8,753 nt of DNA from positions 1-8,753 of the forward strand of contig JALGTS010000029.1 of NCBI GenBank assembly GCA_029821255.1. The letters are read 5' to 3'. Numbering within the stretch: the first letter of the stretch is position 1; every line of letters starts with the position of its first letter. This stretch comes from Candidatus Zipacnadia bacterium (lineage in GTDB: Bacteria; Armatimonadota; Zipacnadia; Zipacnadales; Zipacnadaceae). The translations under genes and the position numbers were made by a program. Shown here piece by piece: positions 1 to 6,094 of the stretch. The notes under the pieces are model-generated. The model made no database searches, was not told where the DNA came from, and worked only from the letters and a program-made list of their open reading frames with translations.

Positions 1-1
1 A

Positions 2-1024
2 GGCAGCCGGGAAGTGATAGTTGGCAAAGTGATGTCAAGGACACCGGCAGAAGCCGCAGGTGTACAAGTAGGCGATGAGATCATAGCTGTCGACGGCAAC
101 CGACATAGCCTGCAAGTAGCAAGTGTGGAGCCCGGCTCGCCGGCTGCTAAAGCTGGCATCACCCCGGGCTATCTGATACTCACCGCCAACAGCAAAGATG
201 TCGCCGTCCCTACAGAGCTTATTGAAGTTCTGCAACAAGCTGAGACCGATAATATCCAGATAGGCGCAATGGATCCCGGAGCAGACAGCCTACTTGCCGC
301 AATTGTGACTGTCCAGCTACCACGGATACCAGAGGAGGGGCAATTTAGCCCTCACCAGGCTATCACACTGGCCCGTCAGCGGCTGGGCCTGACTTTTGAG
401 CCACTTGACCAGACAGCACTGGTTCGCTATCTGTCGCTGCGGCCAAACGCACAGGTAGAACTGACGGTGATACGCGATAATAGAAGGGTTAATCTTACTG
501 TCCATGCCGACGCGACCTGGGGAAGATTAGAAACAATAACAGTAGCGGGGCAGTTGGATGCGCCTCACCGCAAGATTGGGCGAATCGGTGTCCTACTCAC
601 TCCGCCAACGCAGCGTGTCGGTATCCTCCAGGGGCTGGCGTTGGGAGCCCAGCAGTCCTATGCCGCAGTGGTGATGGTCATTGAGTCGGTGCAGGGGATG
701 ATAGCCCGTAAGATCACCGCTGAGCCAGCCGGCCCCATCGGGATTATGGCGATGACCGCTGAGCAAGCCCAAGCTGGCTGGGCGGCGGTACTATCACTGG
801 GGGGTATCATCAGCGCGAACCTGGCAGTCATCAATCTTATTCCAATACCACCATTTGATGGCTTTCATATCGTCCTAATTGGCTACGAAGGCATCATTCG
901 CCGACGCATCCGCCCGAAGCCCGAAATGGCCATTCGCCTGGTCGGAATATTCTTGGTACTATTGCTGTTTGCCTGGCTGCTGACCAAAGATGTGATCAAT
1001 CTGTGGCTGTACGGAACTCCTTAG
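2..1024 (+). CDS. rseP: RseP-type site-2 membrane zinc metalloprotease, C-terminal part (5' end outside window)
   Basis: This is an intramembrane protease (family M50) that cleaves transmembrane substrates such as anti-sigma factors. The reading frame is open to the left edge, so the GTG at 14 is not the true start and the N-terminal HExxH zinc motif lies upstream. Counting from that GTG: a PDZ-type start (TPAEAAGVQVGDEIIAVDG, residues 10-28), a second PDZ-like module (about 33-102), a strand-rich segment resembling the missing second half of the first PDZ (about 131-165), then hydrophobic segments near 203-230, 256-276 and 306-323. The motif NLIPIPPFDG (274-283) is the C-terminal metal-ligand motif of the family (usually LDG), with D282 the expected zinc ligand. 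ispG follows 48 bases downstream, the common rseP-ispG order. Family assignment is firm; the substrate is unknown. Confidence 0.93.
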   Translation, partial: GSREVIVGKVMSRTPAEAAGVQVGDEIIAVDGNRHSLQVASVEPGSPAAKAGITPGYLILTANSKDVAVPTELIEVLQQAETDNIQIGAMDPGADSLLAAIVTVQLPRIPEEGQFSPHQAITLARQRLGLTFEPLDQTALVRYLSLRPNAQVELTVIRDNRRVNLTVHADATWGRLETITVAGQLDAPHRKIGRIGVLLTPPTQRVGILQGLALGAQQSYAAVVMVIESVQGMIARKITAEPAGPIGIMAMTAEQAQAGWAAVLSLGGIISANLAVINLIPIPPFDGFHIVLIGYEGIIRRRIRPKPEMAIRLVGIFLVLLLFAWLLTKDVINLWLYGTP

Positions 1025-1072
1025 GACAGATCACCGGCGTTGACATCTACTGTGTGAATCAGTGAACTGCTG

Positions 1073-2161
1073 ATGTATAGCGCCCCACAAGCAACCGACT
1101 TTCCGCCACAGCGCAGAGCTACGCGGGCAGTGCGCGTCGGTGAAGTGATCATCGGGGCAGGAGCGCCAGTCTCTGTCCAGACTATGACTAAGACCGATAC
1201 CGCTGACGCCGAGGCCACCATTAGCCAGGTTCAGGCCGCAGCTGCTGCCGGTGCGCAGCTTGTACGCGTCGCCGTCCCCTCGCAGCAAGTACTCGATGGC
1301 TTTGCTCAGATAACGGCAAGCAGTCCAGTGCCAATCGTCGCCGACATCCACTTCGATTATCGGTTGGCTTTGGAGGCAATCAAGCAGGGTGCCGCCAAAA
1401 TCCGCATCAATCCGGGCAATATCGGCGACGACCGCCGCCTGGGGGCAGTTCTGGAGGCTGCCAGCGAGGTCGGTATTCCTGTGCGCCTGGGCATCAATGC
1501 TGGCTCGCTGGAGCAGGATCTACGCGAAAAGTACGGTCACCCTACTGCCGAGGCCCTCTGCGAAAGCGCCCTGCGCAGCGTCCAGCGGGCTGAAAATCTG
1601 GGGTTCTTTGATATTGTAGTATCTATCAAGGCGTCCAGTGTGTCCACCATGGTTGCCGCTAATCGCATGTTTGCGCGCGAAAGCGATGTGCCGCTGCACC
1701 TGGGCATCACCGAGGCAGGCTTTGGTACTGCCGGGGTAGCTAAATCGGCAGTCGGCCTGGGGCTGTTGTTAGCTGAAGGCATCGGCGACACCCTACGGGT
1801 CTCCCTAACTGACAACCCAGTAGAGGAAGTGCGCGCAGGTCGGGCCATTTTACAGTCGCTGAGCATGATTTCAGGACCGCAACTTGTCTCCTGTCCCACC
1901 TGTGGCCGCTGCAAGGTGGAGCTACGCCCTATCGCCGAGCAGGTTCAGGAGGCGCTCCAAGAGATTGACAGGCCAATTGTTGTGGCAGTAATGGGCTGTG
2001 AGGTCAACGGGCCAGGCGAGGCGAAAGAGGCTGACATCGGCCTGGCCTGTAGCGGTGATTACGGAGTCATCTTCCGGCATGGGGAAGTGCTGCGCCGCGT
2101 TAAGATATCGCAGGCAGCTCAGGAGCTGCTTGCCGAGATCCGTAACTTAGCGACGTGTTGA
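1073..2161 (+). CDS. ispG: 4-hydroxy-3-methylbut-2-en-1-yl diphosphate synthase (IspG/GcpE)
   Basis: IspG reductively converts methylerythritol cyclodiphosphate to HMBPP in the MEP isoprenoid pathway, using a [4Fe-4S] cluster in the cytoplasm. The 362-residue length fits the short bacterial form. The N-terminal TIM-barrel part shows VSVQTMTKTDT, VADIHFDYRLAL, KIRINPGNIG, GINAGSLE and HLGITEAG. The cluster domain has SCPTCGRC (C274, C277, with an additional C280) and MGCEVNGPGEA (C309, E316), matching the three Cys plus one Glu ligand set. An in-frame stop at 1055 leaves ATG 1073 as the sensible start, although no clear SD precedes it. That start aligns with the RR-x-T-R N-terminus usual in the family. 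It probably shares a transcript with the upstream protease gene. It converges on the TPR gene, with only 52 bases between the two stops. Confidence 0.97.
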   Translation: MYSAPQATDFPPQRRATRAVRVGEVIIGAGAPVSVQTMTKTDTADAEATISQVQAAAAAGAQLVRVAVPSQQVLDGFAQITASSPVPIVADIHFDYRLALEAIKQGAAKIRINPGNIGDDRRLGAVLEAASEVGIPVRLGINAGSLEQDLREKYGHPTAEALCESALRSVQRAENLGFFDIVVSIKASSVSTMVAANRMFARESDVPLHLGITEAGFGTAGVAKSAVGLGLLLAEGIGDTLRVSLTDNPVEEVRAGRAILQSLSMISGPQLVSCPTCGRCKVELRPIAEQVQEALQEIDRPIVVAVMGCEVNGPGEAKEADIGLACSGDYGVIFRHGEVLRRVKISQAAQELLAEIRNLATC

Positions 2162-2213
2162 CGTTGACAATGCTGTCCTCTCCAGCCAGTCAAGGGCAAT
2201 CCGGCAAATGCAC

Positions 2214-4694
2214 TCATTCAGCCAGGGCCTGCATACGACCACGGACACTAATCAGACGATTGCGCAGCACCACTGCGGCCTGCACCCGCGAGTCCACCGC
2301 TGGCAGTTGCCACTGGCCGGCATCCATCACGGGTAAAACCACGTATTTCACTTCACCCAGTAGTGGGGGCAAGCCAATTATGGCCGCTGCCACATCTATC
2401 GGGTGCATCTCCAATTCGGAATCCAAGAACCGAACCTTAGCAGTTTCCTTGCCGTCAACAACTTCCATCATACTCCGGAACTGTTGCGCCGCCCAGGCCC
2501 CACCGGCCTCACGCATCTGCTGCCAGTGATCCATAGCGCGCTCGACATCATGACGCTGGTTCCGGAGCATATAAGCCAAGCCAACGTTGCAGTGCAGTAC
2601 AGGATTGAGGGTTTCCGTCCGCAGGGCTTGGTAAAAGTAGTGAATGGCCCGCGAGAACATGCTTTGTGCTTCAACCTTAAGGCTCTTTTTGCGCGCATCA
2701 GGTAGCCAGTGACTCTGTTCGGCACGGCGGTAGGCTTCGTGGCCCTGTTGTGCGTAAACCAGTGCAACATTATTGTTAGCTTCGGCCCCCGGTGCCATTT
2801 GCAAAAAGCGGCGAAAGGCGTTAGCGGCCCGTTCATGGTCGCCCAGCCGATAGCAGACAAGTCCCAGATTGCAGAAGACGTCCGCTGTAGGCCTCTCGGC
2901 CTCAGCCGCTTTCTGCAATTGAATCTGGGCCTTTTTGAACAGTCCGGCCGCCTGCGAGGTTAGCACGCCAGGGCGTGTTTCATGCTGCTCTTGGGCCTTC
3001 TGTGCAGCGAGTGCAAGTACTGTACCAATGCAGAAATTGGTCACAGAATCCGGGGGAAGCAGTCGGGCTGCCTTCAAAAAATGGTCAGTCGCCAGCTCGT
3101 AATCATTACGAAGGTAGTAGGCTAATCCCAGATTGAAATGAGCTTCGCCGGCGATATCACTGGCCGTCTCGGCGCATGCCTCAAAGGCCTCAATAGCCAT
3201 ATCCAAGGCGCTGGCAAACAGCAACTGCTCAGTACGGGTGGCGTCATCCTTGTTGTAGGCAACGGCTGACAGCAAATGGGCTACCCCTGTATCAAAGGTC
3301 AGTTGCCAGTCATCCCCACGCTCCTCACGCAGTTGGCGAAGGATCTCCAATGCTTGGCGCGAATGACCGTCAGCAATTTCACCACGGGCCAGATTAAGCC
3401 GGGCGGCAACTCGCTCGGGACTGTGCGCTTGGACCGTTTCAAACAACTGGCGTGCTTGGGAGTATTTGCCTAACTGCCACTGTATAGTCCCCAGAGTGGT
3501 AGCTACCTCGGGATCGTCGGGATCAATATCGTAGGCTTGGCGGACATACTCTTCCGCGGTGTCATACGCCCCAAGACCAGCATGGGCCAGGGCCTTAGCA
3601 TACCAGGCAACCATACCAACCAGCTTGTCCTCGTACTGATCAGACAACCACTGGAGGGCAGATTCGTATCGACCCATAGCCACATACAGGCACCCTTGGT
3701 TGACCGTGGCCGCGGGATGCTCGGGATTAAACCTCCGAGCCAATCTAAGTATGTACTCAGCACCCTTCAGGTCGCCGCCCATCGCCAAGACCCCGCCAAG
3801 GTTACTTAGAAAATCGGGAGCATTATCCCCTAAGCGTGCTGCGGCGTCGAGGTGCCTGGCAGCATCTTGCAACTTACCTTGGTAGCACTCAAGCACCCCC
3901 AGATTAGCCAGTGCGTGGGGGTAGTTAGGCCTTTCCTTAAGGGACTGGTGCAGCTCATCCAGTGCGGTGGAGGTGTTTTTTGCTTTAATCGCACGCGCGG
4001 CAATATTATTCAGGGCCCGGGCATCCAGTGAGGCTACCGCATCATACAGCGCTTGCTCCCCGGACCAATCCTCTGGTAGCTGAGCCAATAGAGTTGCCAC
4101 ATTAGCAGCAGAGGGGTCATCCTTATTAGGGGCAGACCGCAAGGAGGCTAACAGGGCCTCAATCGCCTCTTGCCAGTGGCCACGAGCTGCCTGCACAGCC
4201 GCCAAGACATTAAGGGAGCGTGTGTCAGGGCCATCTCCAAGCTTGGGCAGTTGCTCCAAACAAGAAAGGGCCTCTTCGTTGTCGCCACACAGATAGAGAG
4301 CAATCGCCAGATCCGTGAGGGCTTCCGGATCGGAGGAACGGCTGCGCAGGTCCTCAACCGCAAGCGCAAGACTGCGCTGAAACATTCTGGTTAATTGCTG
4401 CTGACGTATGCGATACCACCAGGCAGAAAGCGCACGCACTAAAGCACGGCAAATCGCCAGTAGCAGATAACCTAAGCCGGCGCCACCAACAACCGCAACC
4501 ACAATTACGGGCAGTGACAGCTGGTGCGTAACCTCCCTCGCAAACAGCAACCCACTGCCAGCACCTATCACCCCAGACGCCAGGGCAATCCCCAGCCAGC
4601 CCAGACGACGCGGCAATCTGACCTGCTGAGCGCCACGGCTCGTGTATCCTGGCCTCGTCTCCATCATCAGCCGCGCCTGAGAGGATACCCTCAT
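2214..4694 (-). CDS. Membrane-anchored TPR-repeat protein, function unknown
   Basis: This is an 826-residue protein of unknown function. ATG 4694 is chosen because a GGGGGAG SD lies just upstream; a TTG at 4715 in the same frame lies upstream of that SD. Two hydrophobic helices (about 31-52 and 61-82) form a hairpin. Basic residues lie before the first (RLPRR) and after the second (R83, R87, R95), so the positive-inside rule puts both ends in the cytoplasm. From about 123 to 725 the protein is a TPR array of roughly a dozen degenerate 34-residue units; clear ones begin near 258, 292, 394, 516 and 603 with patterns such as ALANLGVLECYQGKLQDAARHL and AHFNLGLAYYLRNDYELATDHF. The last 75 residues are not TPR. 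The likely role is a scaffold for protein complexes at the inner membrane face. It has its own strong promoter and is divergent from the lipoprotein gene. Confidence 0.9.
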   Translation of the reverse strand: MRVSSQARLMMETRPGYTSRGAQQVRLPRRLGWLGIALASGVIGAGSGLLFAREVTHQLSLPVIVVAVVGGAGLGYLLLAICRALVRALSAWWYRIRQQQLTRMFQRSLALAVEDLRSRSSDPEALTDLAIALYLCGDNEEALSCLEQLPKLGDGPDTRSLNVLAAVQAARGHWQEAIEALLASLRSAPNKDDPSAANVATLLAQLPEDWSGEQALYDAVASLDARALNNIAARAIKAKNTSTALDELHQSLKERPNYPHALANLGVLECYQGKLQDAARHLDAAARLGDNAPDFLSNLGGVLAMGGDLKGAEYILRLARRFNPEHPAATVNQGCLYVAMGRYESALQWLSDQYEDKLVGMVAWYAKALAHAGLGAYDTAEEYVRQAYDIDPDDPEVATTLGTIQWQLGKYSQARQLFETVQAHSPERVAARLNLARGEIADGHSRQALEILRQLREERGDDWQLTFDTGVAHLLSAVAYNKDDATRTEQLLFASALDMAIEAFEACAETASDIAGEAHFNLGLAYYLRNDYELATDHFLKAARLLPPDSVTNFCIGTVLALAAQKAQEQHETRPGVLTSQAAGLFKKAQIQLQKAAEAERPTADVFCNLGLVCYRLGDHERAANAFRRFLQMAPGAEANNNVALVYAQQGHEAYRRAEQSHWLPDARKKSLKVEAQSMFSRAIHYFYQALRTETLNPVLHCNVGLAYMLRNQRHDVERAMDHWQQMREAGGAWAAQQFRSMMEVVDGKETAKVRFLDSELEMHPIDVAAAIIGLPPLLGEVKYVVLPVMDAGQWQLPAVDSRVQAAVVLRNRLISVRGRMQALAE

Positions 4695-4699
4695 CTGCT

Positions 4700-4706
4700 C
4701 TCCCCC
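4700..4706 (-). promoter_or_regulatory. SD site that decides the TPR-protein start
   Basis: Read on the minus strand this is GGGGGAG, five bases before ATG 4694. It favours that ATG over the upstream in-frame TTG at 4715 and over the ATG-ATG pair 27-30 bases further inside the gene, neither of which has a comparable site. Confidence 0.7.
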
Positions 4707-4743
4707 ACCCAGCAAAAAGAGGCATAGTGCTACAGTCTCAGTC

Positions 4744-4754
4744 TAACAGTGTTA
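4744..4754. promoter_or_regulatory. Palindrome TAACA-G-TGTTA, possible operator
   Basis: A perfect 5-1-5 inverted repeat lies immediately downstream of the minus-strand -10 box, where transcription of the TPR gene should begin. It also falls in the -35 zone of the plus-strand extended -10 promoter. The symmetry is seen directly; the operator role is inferred from position only. Confidence 0.35.
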
Positions 4755-4783
4755 ATTGTACGACTTGTGTGGTATACTGTCAA
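4755..4783 (-). promoter_or_regulatory. Sigma70-type promoter of the TPR gene
   Basis: On the minus strand TTGACA (4783-4778) is followed after exactly 17 bases by TACAAT (4760-4755). The -35 is consensus and the -10 matches at five of six positions. The expected start near 4748 gives a leader of about 55 bases to ATG 4694. It overlaps a plus-strand extended -10, so the two directions probably compete for RNA polymerase. Confidence 0.8.
4770..4778 (+). promoter_or_regulatory. Extended -10 promoter candidate for the lipoprotein gene
   Basis: TGGTATACT fits the extended -10 pattern TGnTATAAT with one mismatch. The hexamer 17 bases upstream (TGTTAA, 4750-4755) is a poor -35, as is typical of extended -10 promoters. 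A start near 4785 would give a leader of about 150 bases before ATG 4934. The last base of the -10 is also the end of the minus-strand -35. Confidence 0.5.
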
Positions 4784-4794
4784 CTATCTGTCTG
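4777..4794. promoter_or_regulatory. PhoB-box-like sequence CTGTCAACTATCTGTCTG
   Basis: By eye this matches the enterobacterial Pho box (CTGTCATAWAWCTGTCAY) at about 14 of 18 positions, with the two CTGTC elements 11 bases apart. It overlaps the minus-strand -35. OmpR/PhoB-family regulators bind such 11-bp direct repeats. No phosphate gene lies in the window and the organism's consensus is unknown, so the identification is tentative. Confidence 0.3.
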
Positions 4795-4806
4795 TTATCT
4801 GCCTGT
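4785..4806. repeat. Two tandem 11-bp direct repeats
   Basis: TATCTGTCTGT (4785-4795) is followed directly by TATCTGCCTGT (4796-4806), with one mismatch. The period is about one helical turn and the pair sits just upstream of the minus-strand -35 (roughly -37 to -58 relative to the expected start). That is a usual place for a response-regulator site. Confidence 0.5.
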
Positions 4807-4830
4807 GGGCAAAGAGACGAGCGGGCCCAC
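4805..4830 (+). other. Leader stem-loop 1 of the lipoprotein mRNA
   Basis: GTGGGC (4805-4810) can pair with GCCCAC (4825-4830) around a 14-base loop. CCTGTG occurs at 4802-4807 and again at 4832-4837, and both copies are complementary to CACAGG at 4839-4844. Mutually exclusive foldings are therefore possible. This is base-pairing seen by eye, with no computed energy. Confidence 0.35.
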
Positions 4831-4843
4831 CCCTGTGCCACAG

Positions 4844-4857
4844 GCATAGAGCTATGC
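4844..4857 (+). other. Leader stem-loop 2 of the lipoprotein mRNA
   Basis: GCATAG (4844-4849) is followed by AG and then its exact complement CTATGC (4852-4857). The loop would be two to four bases. G4844 is shared with the CACAGG element that could pair upstream. Confidence 0.35.
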
Positions 4858-4889
4858 GGGGAAGAAAAGAGGCTGTGGCCAGAGTTTAC

Positions 4890-4919
4890 GTATTAGTTCG
4901 GCAGATCAAGCCCTAATAC
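4890..4919 (+). promoter_or_regulatory. Hairpin directly upstream of the lipoprotein SD
   Basis: GTATTAG (4890-4896) pairs with CTAATAC (4913-4919), and inside it GGC (4900-4902) pairs with GCC (4910-4912). This leaves a three-base bulge TTC on one side and a seven-base loop AGATCAA. The ten-pair stem ends two bases before the AAGGAG ribosome binding site at 4921. It could tune translation or bind a protein or ligand. I do not recognise a named riboswitch. Confidence 0.5.
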
Positions 4920-4920
4920 C

Positions 4921-4926
4921 AAGGAG
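4921..4926 (+). promoter_or_regulatory. SD site AAGGAG of the lipoprotein gene
   Basis: AAGGAG stands seven bases before ATG 4934. It selects that start over the in-frame ATG 42 bases downstream, which would also leave a lipobox signal peptide. Confidence 0.7.
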
Positions 4927-4933
4927 AGAACCG

Positions 4934-5971
4934 ATGGCGAGCAGCACCAGTATCTTGCGGATAAAGCATTCTACCATGCGACTATTGCTGCTGACTGTAG
5001 CCGTCCTGATTGCAGGATGCACTTCATACGGCAGCGGCGGAGACAGTCAGAACGACGTTGTTCCCATAGAGTTGCCCGAATTTGATGCCGATCGAGCATT
5101 CGCTGATATTGAGCAGCAGTGCAACTTTGGCCCGCGGATGCCTGGCTCGCCCGGCCACCAGGCCCAACTTGAATGGATGATCGCCACTCTCACCCCCTTA
5201 GCCGACGAGGTAATTCAACAGCCGTTCAAAGCAACGACCCCCTTCGGTGGTCCCTACAGTTTTACTAATCTGATCGCTGTCTTCGCGGCGGAAGCATCCG
5301 GGACAATTACTATGATCGGCGCCCACTGGGATACCCGCCCCGTGGCGGATGAAGATCCCAACCCTGCTCTCCGCGATCAACCGGTGCCCGGAGCCAACGA
5401 CGGCGGCTCAGGAGTGGCGATCCTGCTGGAATTGGCTCGCATATTCGCCCAAAAGCCCCCGCCCCGTCCTGTCTACCTGGCCTTTTTTGATGCAGAAGAC
5501 TCCGGCCACTCTGGCAGCAGCCTGCCCTACATGGGATTTTGTATCGGGTCAGATTATATGGCCCACAACTGGCCGACCCAGATTGAATTACCCGACCGCG
5601 TGATTGTGCTCGATCTGGTCGGGGGGCAGAGGCAGCAAGAGCCGGCCGATGTTGTCGGCCCTGCTCAGAGCCCTAATGACTACTTCAACCTGCGCATTGA
5701 GCCATACTCTCAGGCCGCTGCCGCTCAATTGGTGGATCATATTTGGGATATCGCCGAGTTCTTGGGGCATAGTGCCTTTGAGCGCAGCTCACAGGCCGGC
5801 ATCATCGATGATCACCTGCCCTTCATTAACACCCTCGGCATCCCCGCCGTTGACATCATTGACTTCGCTCCCCCGGTTTGGCATACAGTTGACGACACCC
5901 CCGAACACTGCGACCCCAACGCACTCCACCAGGTGGGAGAAACAATGCTGGGTCTAGTCTACGGAATGTAA
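4934..5971 (+). CDS. Lipoprotein of the M28 / glutaminyl-peptide cyclotransferase family
   Basis: Glutaminyl cyclases turn an N-terminal glutamine into pyroglutamate; related M28 enzymes are zinc aminopeptidases. The 345-residue protein has a signal peptide with basic residues, the hydrophobic run LLLLTVAVLIA and a lipobox ending at C29 (LIAGC), so it should be a lipid-anchored extracytoplasmic protein. Family motifs in order: GAHWDTR (H131, D133), PGANDGGSG (D156, zinc ligand), FFDAED (E188 catalytic, D189 metal position), VLDLVG (D227), IIDDHLPF (D292/D293) and VWHTVDDT (H317, zinc ligand). The DDHLPF...GIP...WHTVDD stretch closely resembles animal glutaminyl cyclase. The metal-site glutamate of that enzyme is Asp here, a change I recall from bacterial relatives. 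An aminopeptidase activity cannot be excluded. It follows a long structured leader. Confidence 0.9.
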   Translation: MASSTSILRIKHSTMRLLLLTVAVLIAGCTSYGSGGDSQNDVVPIELPEFDADRAFADIEQQCNFGPRMPGSPGHQAQLEWMIATLTPLADEVIQQPFKATTPFGGPYSFTNLIAVFAAEASGTITMIGAHWDTRPVADEDPNPALRDQPVPGANDGGSGVAILLELARIFAQKPPPRPVYLAFFDAEDSGHSGSSLPYMGFCIGSDYMAHNWPTQIELPDRVIVLDLVGGQRQQEPADVVGPAQSPNDYFNLRIEPYSQAAAAQLVDHIWDIAEFLGHSAFERSSQAGIIDDHLPFINTLGIPAVDIIDFAPPVWHTVDDTPEHCDPNALHQVGETMLGLVYGM

Positions 5972-6010
5972 GAATTCCAACACCGACTTCATCTATCCAG
6001 AAGGAATTCT
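5971..6010 (+). other. Inverted repeat after the lipoprotein gene
   Basis: AGAATTCC (5971-5978, beginning at the last base of the stop codon) and GGAATTCT (6003-6010) are exact complements separated by 24 bases. The stem is AT-rich and no T-run follows, so it is a weak terminator candidate at best. It could instead protect or regulate the transcript between the lipoprotein and PFK genes. Confidence 0.25.
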
Positions 6011-6094
6011 CTTTCCTGCTCGCGAATAATAGACATTCCGCAAAGTCGCTACAAAACAAACACAACACTAACCGATGAGAAAGGATGATACAAT

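Noticed and set aside
1040..1068. TTGACA before ispG as a promoter
   Set aside because: No acceptable -10 stands 16-18 bases downstream (TGAACT at 17), and the 48-base gap suits readthrough from the protease gene.
2162..2213. Bidirectional terminator between ispG and the TPR gene
   Set aside because: I saw no hairpin with a T-run in this convergent 52-base gap, and TTGACA at 2166 has no partner -10.
4695..4715. Upstream in-frame TTG as start of the TPR protein
   Set aside because: The SD lies between this TTG and ATG 4694, so it serves the ATG; the TTG has no site of its own.
4785..4919. Known riboswitch class in the lipoprotein leader
   Set aside because: The stems are real complementarities, but no conserved core of a riboswitch I know (cobalamin, c-di-GMP, T-box, glutamine) is present.
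6011..6094. Promoter for the PFK gene
   Set aside because: AATAAT (6025) and TACAAA (6050) resemble -10 boxes, but neither has a credible -35 or extended -10 TG.
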